From Asterias rubens (Eukaryota; Echinodermata; Asteroidea; Forcipulatida; Asteriidae): DNA of 64,000 nucleotides. Position numbers and translations under genes: made by a program. The stretch is from positions 9,117,047 through 9,181,046 of the forward strand of contig NC_047066.1 in assembly GCF_902459465.1 (NCBI RefSeq), given 5' to 3'. Of this stretch, positions 21,581 through 32,500 are shown in pieces. Within the stretch, counting starts at the first letter, position 1. Every line of letters starts with the position of its first letter. The notes under the pieces were generated by a model. That model saw only the letters and a program-made list of their open reading frames with translations, was not told where the DNA came from and searched no databases.

Positions 21581-22660
21581 TTAACCCGTCCTGTAAAACT
21601 AGATTCAGAATCATAGCCTATGCCTATACAGAAAGTGGGGGGGGGGGGATCCAGGAGAAAATGTCAAATCTTCATTTCAATCGTTTTGGACGGTTTTCGA
21701 TTTCAAATAATGAGGAAATCAGGATCGGGTTATACCTGGGGCACTTTTTGTAGGTCGTTTGGGTAAAAATGGATGGCCGTCATATTCACCCATTGCACGG
21801 TCAGCCAATTGGCGTGAGAGCCTCAAAGTGAGGACAACCGCGTGAATATAGAAGCCTTGTAACTCTATATTAGCACGGTAATGCAATAATACAAAATCAA
21901 CCAAATGGATGAAATATTATTACAAATGAAGCATAAAGTCGATGCTCTACATGCACATGATAGATATGTGCTTAGCGTGACCAGTCCGGTATGCAATGTT
22001 TTGTATGTACATCAAAATTGTCACTGTCGTAGTGCTTTTAAATAATCCTTAACCAAATTATCAAGACAATTTTTGAGGATGGCAATTTTGATGAACAGAT
22101 AAGAAAAAAATGAGTCCTGTATACATAGCATAGAAACAGAATTCCATCTTTAATATATTAAGCTTGGGACTGGTTTTTAGTAAGTTTCGTAAATTTGATC
22201 CAATGTATATCGCACAGATTTCAAATCAATCTTCATCGAACTGCCAAGTGTCACGTCACAATAAAAATCACTATGGCGGTACTGGTAACTCGTCTTATTA
22301 TGAAATCGAGCCAAGAGGTCGGGTTCAATGAGTGGGGAGTTAGGATGTAGACTGGGCTCCTGTCTTTACAGGTACCTGCTATTCAGACTCAGTGGTTCCA
22401 TTGGATACAATGATATTCATTGGATACGTGCAGTGACATAACAGCACACTTCTGTCAGGTCCGCAATAGTATTTGACTGCGTGCCTCTGTGTGAAATGAA
22501 TGTAGGTCAAAGGTGAATATACACGCCGGTTTGGAGGCAGGTCTCTGGCGTTATTCACGAGCCTCGAAGTGTGACGTCAGATGTTCAGGCCAGTAAGGAT
22601 GTGGTCGTTGAACTACAACCTCGACCCCGATATGAAACAAAGTCAACATTATAGAGAATT
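21581..22660. other. No gene recognised
   Basis: Contains a G run (10 G) at about 21639-21648 and otherwise unremarkable AT-rich sequence. AGGTCAAAGGTGA near 22505 is a direct repeat with spacing 1, a single isolated candidate. Confidence 0.35.
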
Positions 22661-22663
22661 GGT

Positions 22664-22855
22664 TTTGCTAGCAAAAAAAGGTTGCTGGCAGTATAAGTAT
22701 AAATTGACGAACCTGTAGAAGTTCGAGATCGATCGGCCATCTGAGTCACGAAAGGACAGTGAAAAACCGACTACAAATTTTGCATTGCATCGATGCCAAA
22801 ACAAAAATGTGATTTCACGATTTTGTTTCTTACCAACTCTGTAACGTTCCTTTAA
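22664..22855 (-). mobile_element. MITE-D copy 2, truncated
   Basis: Reverse copy ending CAACTCTGTAACGTTCCTTTAA at 22855. Contains the core ACCTGTAGAAGTTCGAGATC followed by GATCGGCCATCTGAGTCACG. Confidence 0.7.
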
Positions 22856-23519
22856 ACTTAACTTGCAAATGTGACAGCAAACAAAGAGTAGGGCAGTGAA
22901 AATGCAAAAATCATACATTTCTCACACAATGTGCACCTACGCAGCTCTGTGTTGCAATCACTACGTGGGCATTCCAGTTCTGAAAATCCAATTCTTCAAC
23001 ACTGTAAATATCACTGGGTGGACGTGTTTTTGAAGTCCCTACATCATGTGGACTTCTTCTGTTCTCAGGTGCAAACTTCGTACGTAGCGTTAAAACACGT
23101 AGCGTTAAAACACGCACATTTATCTCTCTTTGTTACATTCACTATGTAGTAATCTAATAGTTCGTCATTCCATTATTACTGCAATGCCAATGTGCAATGA
23201 CAATGACCGATAAAGGGCGCCGGTGTAAGCAAACTGTGTTTGCCTTAGTCAATATAACATAAGGTTGGTACACATTAATAAATCATTCGTGAGTATGCAC
23301 GTAAAGGGCTGACTTAGTTATAAGGTTGTATGTATACGTGGTTAATGAAGTTTTTGGCACAGTATTGTAAACTGTATAATGAAAGTTGTCCTTTGTTAAC
23401 GGTGCACTTTATTTATTCGGTTCAAGCAGAATTTGTAATTGTTATAAATACACAACTGGTTGGTGATGTGTTGTAGTGTCCCCTTAATGTTGTGTGGTAA
23501 TTAGTTTAACTATGTTCCA

Positions 23520-23670
23520 GGGCCGATTTCGCAAAGCAATCATTTCATCCCAAGACAATATGTCAGTATTACCATAGTGATTTGTATTGTGACGTAACAC
23601 GTTACTGAGAAACTACGATTGATTTACAGTTAATATCAGTCTTTTTAAAACGCTTTGTGAAATCGGTCCC
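23520..23670. mobile_element. MITE-C copy, intact
   Basis: About 151 bp with inverted termini GGGCCGATTTCGCAAAGC and GCTTTGTGAAATCGGTCCC. The interior reads TGTCAGTATTACCATAGTG and TTTACAGTTAATATCAGT. This copy gives the undisturbed order for the interrupted copy at 7020. Confidence 0.8.
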
Positions 23671-24034
23671 AGCTGAAAACATTGAAGATAAAGTAAAGCG
23701 AAAGACGCAAAGACACGTAGATCGTCTGCAATGTTGACCCCCAAATTATTCAAATAATGTTCCACCAGACAGATAGTGTTTTACACCATACATGCAGATT
23801 TAATAAATCAAAGTTTTAGAGTCAAGTGAATCACACGATATGTTCTCCGGTTTCCTTTTCTTTTCCTACTGATTATAGAAACTCACATGGCGCTGGGTGA
23901 ATTGCCTCAGATTAATATGGACTCTAGTTGTATTAAATCATAGCATCGATGACATATTGACGCCAGTGTGTCCACATTAAAAGCACATCAGCCGAATCAC
24001 GAAATGCTAGAATTAATCCTATTTCGAGTTAACT

Positions 24035-24418
24035 TCGAGACACTGAACACTATTGGCATTTCAAAGACCAGTCTTCTCACTTGATGAATCTCAACATGCG
24101 TAAAATAATAAACCTGTGAAAATTTGAGCTCAATTGGTCGTCGAAGTTAATAGATAACTATGAAAGAAAAAACATCCTTGTCACACGAAGTTGTGTGCTT
24201 TTAGATGCTTGATTTCGAGACCTCAAATTATAAATCCGATGTCTCTAAATCAAATTCGTGTAAAATTACTTCTTTCTCGAAAACTACATCACTTCAGAGG
24301 GAGCCGTTTATCACAATGTTTTATACTGTCAAAAGCTCAACAGTGCTCACCGTTACAGAGTAAGTTTTTATGCTTACAATTATTTAAAGTAATTACCAAT
24401 AGTGTCCACTGTCTTAAA
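24035..24418 (-). mobile_element. MITE-A copy 7, near full length
   Basis: Reverse copy from ACTGAACACTATTGGCATTTC to GTGTCCACTGTCTTA, with core AACCTGTGAAAATTTGAGC, hairpin and the CAGAGGGAGCCGTTTATCAC segment. Confidence 0.9.
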
Positions 24419-24419
24419 A

Positions 24420-25395
24420 ACCGAGAGGCAGGGACCATCCTCATGAAAGCATGTTCATCAACTTTTGATGTTTGAATAATGTTAATCGACTTCAGTAAAA
24501 CGATTCGAAACACAAATCAGTACGAAAAGATTATCGTCGTAACCAGCTGTCGAAATCATGCGCCTTTTAAAATAGACTGTTTTAATTTGTATCCTACACC
24601 AAGACTCTTTCTAGCTGTTTGTTTGATTGATTTTTGAGAAATAACCAAATAAATATTAACACTATAATAAAAAGAAGTAGGCTAACTACGTAAGTTCCTT
24701 TTCTAGGCACGTTTTATGTAGGCTTGAACAGGTTCGGGTGATTGGCGTGTAACTTGTCTCTAGGGGAACTTTTGATTGCCGAGCAACCCACAAATTTAGG
24801 ACGCAGCCTATCGGGCAGTTAAATTTAATGTTGACCGTAAAAGAGCACTTTCACTGACAAATTTCCGTACATCATAACAATTACAGTGTTAATTTACTTT
24901 GACAATGTCTGTTTTTTCTTTAAAGACCTGCTTGAACGAAAATGTCAAGTCGTGAACTTTACTGAATTCCACTTAAAATGTTTTCGATGAATAAGGAAAT
25001 CGAGTCATATGATTATAAATAGGTTTCAATTGTGTAAAAAAACAATCATTTTGTATGCCCTTGTCCAGAGCTTTTCTGCGAGATTTGCGAAAAGCCCCGT
25101 TACGTAATCACTCTCAAAACGTCATAAGTAGATAAAGCCGCTTTGTTGCAGCGTGGATGTATAACAAAGCAAACTCCCACAAATGACGTCAGCGGCATTG
25201 TCCTTTGACGCCCGCTCTCAACGGCAGAAGTGTTTTTAGTTTTCAAAAAACCTTTAGGTAGGGGCCTGATTTTTTACTCGATAATTACAAAAAGTTCAGA
25301 AGTGTACACATATCAAAATTACGTTAAAATGGTGAACAAGTGCATTATAAACAAGTAAAAATACCATTTCTGTTGAAAACATTCCGCTCAGGTAG
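24420..25395. other. No gene recognised
   Basis: AT-rich, with a perfect TGACGTCA at about 25184-25191. No open frame of interest. Confidence 0.4.
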
Positions 25396-25399
25396 CTTT

Positions 25400-25736
25400 T
25401 TAAAGGGTTTGGGTGCTTTTTGCACGACACAAATTCCACAGATTTACATTCTACTTACAGGTTTGAGGGATAATGATGGCTGAAAGCTTTCCTCAAAATC
25501 TTGCTGAGGTGCTGTAGTTTAACAACAATGAGTAAAACAGTTTCACGAAAATAGCACTAACAACATACTTTATACGTGACTCTCCTGAAAACTATGCTTT
25601 GTGATTTTCACCTTTTTTTCCTCTAAAAAAGTCATTCACCGATTAATTCACCGACTTTAATCAAAATCCAATTGAATAATAATAATACTGTCAGTTAAAT
25701 CAAAACCGGTTTGTTTTACTTGTTTTACACTTTTTA
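25400..25736 (+). mobile_element. MITE-E copy 2
   Basis: Starts TTAAAGGGTTTGGGTGC at 25400. Contains CCACAGATTTACATTC, GATAATGATGGCTGAAAGC, TTGCTGAGGTGCTGTAG and CTCTCCTGAAAACTATGC. The right end is unclear; CTTTTTAAAG at about 25732 is a possible terminus. Confidence 0.55.
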
Positions 25737-25919
25737 AAGTGGTCGTCACAATGCGATCAAATTATTGCGCGGAATCCTTTGCAAAACAAAACCCAATTAA
25801 ATCATCAATTATTGGTTTTAATTATATTCATTTCTTGATTTATTATTTATTCTTACATCGGTTCAAATGAAGTTGATGCATGCTAGGTTGGGATGGAAAT
25901 GTCACAACAAACTCTGCCA

Positions 25920-26480
25920 ATCTGGAGATGGCCTGATAAGGAACTAATTAATTAAAGTGGCCGGATTGGTTAGTGGGGAGTCGAGGGTTTGCCTACACCT
26001 GCTGATAAAAATAATAAGTCGTGTTGATCAATGTTGGCTTCGGCTTCAACACCTTATCCAGCCCTTGCTAAGGTTCTGGCTACGGCTATATTATATCATT
26101 GCAGTCGTGACATTTGTGTGAGTTCCCAGCCACTCATTTCCTTTAGTGTTTTTCATTGATTCATTCTGGTTGTGAGGCCAAGGACTCGCAGAAGAGCGAA
26201 CTGAATCACTGTATACAAGCCAAGACCCCAATAGAGAGAAGACAATTGAGGAAGATTCAGTTTTAGATGTGGGAGGAAAACATCAGAGAATTATTTCAAG
26301 ATAAACCCACGCAGTCAGGTATAGGACCTAAAAACCCAATCCACACGGGGTCCTAGAGGTGTTATAGCTTAGATACCACATTACGCCAACCTGACACCTT
26401 CAATGAAGTTGACACCTGTTTCTAACCCGATACCAGACTATTTATACCTTCAAGCCTCATACAGTCTGTGTGTTGTACAT
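25920..26480 (-). mobile_element. Probable tRNA-derived SINE, long
   Basis: On the minus strand it starts GTCAGGTTGGCGTAATGTGG (an A-box-like TGGCGTAATGTGG) near 26395, and continues through CGTGTGGATTGGGTTTTTAG and CCCACATCTAAAACTGAATC. A related fragment lies at 60205-60310 (GCAGTCAGGCAGGTACTACC and CCAACCTGACTA on the plus strand). The SINE class is inferred; the B-box is poor. Confidence 0.4.
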
Positions 26481-26756
26481 TGACTCAATTGGAGAAGAAA
26501 CAACCTGCTGGCAGGGATGTAGGTTTTGGAGGGGGTAAAGGTAGAGATAATAGCGGTGACGAGATGAAAGCTTGAAAATTCGTTTCGCATTCGCAGGAAT
26601 ACTAAAATTGTGCTTATTTTGTAACTGTTGTGTATCTTGAAACCATATTGCTATTTCTGCTCATGTTTTTAATCCTGCATTTTAATGTTTGTTTTTACTG
26701 TACAACACTTTGAAACAGTGTTAAAGCGCTTTATACATGCATTGAAGCTAAGATAA

Positions 26757-27145
26757 GTTAAAGGCAGTGGACACTATTGGTAATTACTCAAAATAATTAT
26801 CATCATAAAACCTTTCTTGATTACGAGTAATGGGTAGAGGTTGACAGTATAAAACATCGTGAGAAACAGCTCCCTCTGAAGTGATGTAGTTTTCGAGAAA
26901 TCAGTAATTTTCCACGAATTTGATTTCAAGACCTCAAGTTTAGAACTTGAGGTCTCGAAATCAAGCATCAGAAAGCACACAAATTCGTGTGACGGAGGGT
27001 GTTTTTTCTTTCATTAATATGTCGCAACTTTGGCGACCGATTGAGCTTAAATTTTCACAGCTTTGTTATTTTATGCATATGTTGAGAAACACCAACTGTA
27101 AAGACTAGTCTTTGACAATTACCAATAGTGTCCACTGTCTTTAAG
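26757..27145 (+). mobile_element. MITE-A copy 8, full length
   Basis: Complete forward copy: TTAAAGGCAGTGGACAC at about 26758 and GTGTCCACTGTCTTTAA ending near 27145. All internal landmarks are present, including the GACCTCAAGTTTAGAACTTG/AGGTC hairpin and the CGACCGATTGAGCTTAAATT core. TTAA occurs at both ends. Confidence 0.95.
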
Positions 27146-27865
27146 GAAGTACGAACCGGGCTACGGGCATTTTTGTGCAAACTCCCACAAAATTATCATC
27201 ACACCGGACAGGGCGATCGTGCCCGTCACACGTATACAAAACAATATCATCACAACGATACAAGCGTCTAGTCATATGCAAAGTCATTTGGGTATATATC
27301 CCGGGGAACACATCAATCCCAAACGGCAAGCCAGATCCTGATCACATTATAGACAGACCTACAGGCACGCACATCGGGATATTTTCAACCATAGTTCAAG
27401 TGTAAAATAACACACAGTCTAAACAGTTTATAGAAGGCAGATTTGTTCCCCCAAACCCCAGTGGACACCGGAGGTGAAAAATTTTCTATTTAGATTCAAA
27501 TCATCAGGTGGTTAATGCATAAAGGGTTGTTTTCTTCTTATAAACACGTTGGCATACTGATTAAGTTTGCATGAAAATATTTTAGATGTGTAGGCCGCTC
27601 AGAATAAATTTCCATTTCCGCGGATTAGTGGTGAAGTTTTTACTTATAGCTTTTGTTAGAAATGTCATGCATGGGGCCTCCTGCAGAGGGGAAGGGGTGG
27701 TGTGAAGCGATCGCTTGCCAGAATAGTCTGTAATCTAGCTTTTTCGTTTTATTTCTGCAATCAGTTTTTTTTTTCTTTCTGTTCTTATGCGTGCCCTAAA
27801 GCACCATCCACAGTCTATTTAGCCACAACAACTTTTCCAAGTTAACAATAACCATAATAATAGAC
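27146..27865. other. No gene recognised
   Basis: Open frames of 62-76 codons without recognisable domains. Confidence 0.35.
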
Positions 27866-28090
27866 CCTAGTAATAATAATAATAATAAAAGTAGTTAACA
27901 TTTATATAATAAGTGCTTTTAAATGCTGGGATGGGTAGCCCGTGAGAAATTTTCAGCTGAATACAGTGTATAATTAGTGTGGAGAACAATAACCGAGGTA
28001 ACGCGGGTACCAACAGCAACCTCCGACCGCAGCATTCACAAACTGACACGCCGGGAATTTGAATCTTTAAAACCCGCCTTGTGGTGAGTT
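27866..28090 (-). mobile_element. LINE/SINE 3' tail region
   Basis: On the minus strand, AAAAGCACTTATTATATAAATG precedes a short insert and then (TTA)n at 27869-27890. This is the usual end of L2/CR1-type elements and their SINEs in invertebrates, AGCGCTTTATAAATG plus TTA repeats. The body upstream (to about 28090) is not identified. Confidence 0.4.
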
Positions 28091-28469
28091 TTTGAGGTTC
28101 GTATTTATATATACTCTCATCGATTTCTAAGCATCGAGGGCTTTTCAGAATTGTTTTTTTAAAGAGGTTGTTTCGCTTTGTTATAACTGCATGATGCAAC
28201 AAAAACGACTATACAAAATGGAGCTCACGATGACGTAGCGTGACGGATGACTAGCTTCGCGTAACTTTCAGAAAAGCACCAGGGACGTTTTACTCAAAAT
28301 TATCGTTTTGTTTAACCAGTTACAACCTGTTTACTTTCATGTGAACTCAATTTCCTTACTGATCGGTGACATTTTAAAGGAATTTCAGCTAAGATCACCT
28401 GTTGCAGTTTTCGTTCAAGCTGGTCTTTAAGTAAATGTACAAATTAAAATCAGTCAGTGGGGATGTTAG

Positions 28470-28477
28470 TATAAATA
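28470..28477 (+). promoter_or_regulatory. Possible TATA box of the amine oxidase gene
   Basis: TATAAATA lies 431 bp upstream of the chosen start codon. A TATA box this far would imply a 5' UTR of about 400 nt or an unseen 5' UTR intron. It is only a sequence match. Confidence 0.25.
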
Positions 28478-28907
28478 GCACAGCGTGTATTGTCGTGTAT
28501 TTATTTTGAAACGGTGCCAAACGTTTCGACCCCTAAACTCAAAGGCGAAACCCCCTCTCTACATCATCCATTTAAAAATATGGCGCACGAACTTGACAGT
28601 TGTCGATTTTTAAAGTTTAGATCACAGTGTATTTTGGTTAAGGAAGGAAGAAAATCTATTCTAAATATAGAATTACTCTGTATGCAGATGTGGTGAGTAA
28701 CTATCGTATGGATATGAATCACTTCCTTCTAGTTTATAACACAAACTGTTCCTTCTCTCTCTCTCGGTTTCCCCCTCTTGGTAGAGACGTAAGCTTTTTG
28801 TCTGAATCCCAAACAGAGATTCGAGTTCGGATATGCTCTGATTGAACTACTGAAGGCAAAGAGCACCCTTTGTTATCTTGTCGCCGTGTAAAACACCTCT
28901 TGTAAAC

Positions 28908-29555
28908 ATGTTGCAGCGGAGACATCATGATTTGTTGCTCCTGTTTGTGACATTTCTGTTATCTGAATTTGTTCTCGTCTCACCGCAAGGGATGAACTTC
29001 TACCCGAACATGGCGCAGGGGCAGGGGCAGGGGCAGGGGTTCAGGCCTGGACAGGGACCGCAGACACCGGTCCAACACAACCCACCACGGACCCCCGTTG
29101 TCCGGCAGCCGGAACCTCCAGCACAGAACCCACCACCACAAAACCCACCACCACAAAACCCACCAGCACCGGGCCACCCAGCACAGGTGCCGGCAGGGCA
29201 ACGCCCGTTACAACCATCTGCACCAATCCATGTGAAATACCTCATTCTCGGTGCCGGGGCAGCGGGTCTTCAAGCTGCTGAAACTCTCGTCAATAAAGGT
29301 GAACATAACTTCCTTATTCTCGAGGCTTCCTCTACCTATGGAGGGCGAGTTCGTGACATCCCGTTCGCTGGAGTCCGGGTGGAAGCGGGAGCTGATACCC
29401 CGAGACCCAAGTCGGACGCCCTGGATAGCGCCATAAGGGGGCTTGGTGCAAAGCTGAGGATACATAAGCCTGACTGGCAATCTCTCTCCATTATCAGTGA
29501 GCAAGGACATACTAACTTAACTAATGTCGCCAGGAGCACACACCTCTGGCCTAGG
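28908..29555 (+). CDS. Amine oxidase exon 1
   Basis: 216 codons, ending in phase 0 at AGG|GTAACT. It encodes the signal peptide, the low-complexity stalk and the FAD-binding Rossmann start. Reading on past the donor gives only ten residues before a stop, which supports splicing here. A TTG 30 bp upstream is in frame, but it is not needed as a start. Confidence 0.88.
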
Positions 29556-32500
29556 GTAACTATTGTTCAGTTATTTGCATGTTTGTAATGATCCATTTTA
29601 TGGCGAAAAGTGCGCTTAAAGGCACTGGACACTATTGGTAATAATTGTCAAAGACCAGTCTTCTCACTTGGTGTATCTCAACATAATGCACAAAATAACA
29701 AACCTGTGAAAATTTGAGCTCAATTGGTTGTCGAAGTTGCGAGGTCTTAATGAAAGAAACCTTTGTAACACGAAGTTGTGCGCTTTCAGATGCTTTATTT
29801 CGAGACCTCAAGATCTGAGGTCTCGAAATCAAATTCGTGGAAAATTACTTCTTTCTCGAAAACTGCATTACTTCAGAGGGAGCCGTTTCTCACAATGTCG
29901 TATACTAATCAACCTCTCCCCATTACTCGCTACCGAGTTAGGTTTTATGCTAATAACTATTTTGAGTTATACCAATGGTGCTGTCTTCAAACGCGCCTAG
30001 CCTGTCCGCTATTTTGTGAGTTAAAATGCACGCGTATTAGACCTTTCCATCGTTGATAAACAAACCGCGCTGATCGGCATGGACGGCCGAATGTTAGCAA
30101 ATCATTCAGTTGTGCTCACAGATATTGTGAACAAATTCAACATATCTTCAAACTGTCAGTTAAACATAAAATACCACATGACTGTTTTTGTTTCCCACAA
30201 ATCGATACTTTTTTTCCCTGATTTGTTCCTGTTTTTTGCGCTGATGTGAGGATAAACTATACAAAAGTAGAACATATTTTTCTAACAACGCAATTAGTCA
30301 CGAACAAGTGAGAGATCTTGTGTGTCAAAAATAGGCTGTCGACCTGCAGGGTTTTAAGCATAGGAATAACCTCTTTCTTGAGTTGCTTATCGAACTTTGC
30401 CCTAATCGATTCGACGATCGAGACATCCAGCTGCATACTTTGTTAAAGCCACTTTAGAGTGGAATCTATATTATTTATAAACATTTACAACTCTGCATTC
30501 AAACCAGCTTACTTTTATTAAAAAGTGAGAGATTTTGTGGGTCAAAAATAGGCTGTCGACCTGCAGGGTTTAAAGCATAGAAATAACCTCTGTCTTTAGT
30601 TGCTAGTCGAACTTTGCTCTAATCGATTCGACGAGACCGACAGCTGCGTATTTTGTGAAAGCCACTCTAGAATGTAATCTATAAATATTTACAACTCTGC
30701 ATTAAAACCACCACAGTTTACATGCAAATACAGCCCAGCTATATACATCAAACCCCTGGAAAGTTAAGTGACAGGCAACCACTTCCGGGTTGTATATAGA
30801 TCCAGGGTTCCCTGAAGGAAGGGTGTGGACCATTTATTTCGTATCATGCTGTACCAATTCACGGTCGAACAGTAAACCCTAGCTCATGAAACCCAGAACG
30901 CATTCACCTGGGGACGCACAAAATGTCACCGTGAGGTAGTGTGTGTGCGCCATAGAGTTATATATATAACTCTGTGGTGTGCGCACATATTTCCGATGGT
31001 AATTTTCCTTAACGAAGTGCAAAGTCCAACCACGAACATTTAAAGGTATCTTACAGAATTCAGAATGAAACTCGTTTAAGATCACAGATTTACATCAAAC
31101 TTTCACGGTCTAATGATGATGATAGAATAAATTATCCCTTGAAAATTGATGAGAAATAAATAACAGCTAGTTCCCATTCGGAGTTTATCGCTCAGTGAAC
31201 GTTTCATTCAAATGTGTTTTAGTCGATGTCATGCAAGATGTGTAACCGGTTTTACACTATTTTCTCGTGACTCAGATGGTCGATCGAACTCAAACTTCTA
31301 CAGGTTTGTCAGTTTATGTTAATGGTGGATTACATTAAGTGGTCACACTGTCAGCAACTGTTTTGTTAGCAAAACAAAATTATGTGATTTTCCTTTAACA
31401 TGAAGCATCAAGTGAAATATTTTGGGTTGCTATTATCGACTTGGGTTGCCTTCTGATCTCAGCTGGTTCAATTAGTTTGTACGTAGTGAATCCACACTGA
31501 TCACACTGGTAACTAGTGTCCATTGTTTTACAGTGTTTCCTCAGTGGCGGGCCAAGACAGTGGAGAAGGGGAAATTACAAATTCAATGATTATAGTGATG
31601 TACTCATTTGCCAAGATACTGAGTCCTCAAGTTAGTGGTGAACATATTAAAAGTGTCTAACTTCACGCTAAAACTGTCACAAATTGACATTGTGTTCAAC
31701 ACATTTAGAGTGCAAAGTTTGTCAGCATCCGTAACATTTTAGTGACATCATTCTGAGAAAAATCGTTCTCTAGTATTTTTGTACGAGGATGTTTTAGGTT
31801 GATTCCAAAAATTTGATAACAAAACGGCCTTGAATTTGACAGTTTAACTGACAAATACTCCTTGGAGTGTAAAAATCTATTACAATTGTTTACATCCAAC
31901 GACGTCATGTGCCACATTTCACTCTGAAATAGTAATTTATGAACCAAACATAATGATGTCATAAGATGTTTTAGATGCCGACAAATTTTGCAGCGGGAGG
32001 GTATTTCGAATAATATATAGTGGCAAAATCAAATTCGTGGAAAATTACTTCTTTCTCGAAAACTATGGCACTTCGAGGGAGCCGTTTCTCACAATGTTTT
32101 ATACCATCAACCTCTCCCCATTACTCGTCACCAAGAAAATAATGTTTTATGCTGATAATTATTTTGAGTAATTACCAATAGTGTCCACTGCCTTTAATGG
32201 AGATCATTGACATTTATATAACAGCATGTTTCCGCTGTGGTTTAAATAGGTTTTCTCGGTCAAATTCGGCAAATCAGCAGTCAATTTCATTATCGTGCGT
32301 TCGAATTAAAGCTGTTTTGCCTCTCCAGTTGTTACTGCGTCTCAAATTCAGAATTCGGCCATTCAATTTCGTTTTTGAGTTGAGTCAAATTCCTCAAACA
32401 CTCTGTTCAATTTAGCGTACAGTCATTCTTTTTCGTGACACACACGCCTCAAGAAGCGTCTGCGAATTTGAATGCTGCTTTGATGAATTGTTATTGAATA

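Noticed and set aside
28878..28907. TTG at 28878 as start of the amine oxidase
   Set aside because: The ATG at 28908 stands directly before the signal peptide; a TTG start would add ten residues with no support and is rare in animals.
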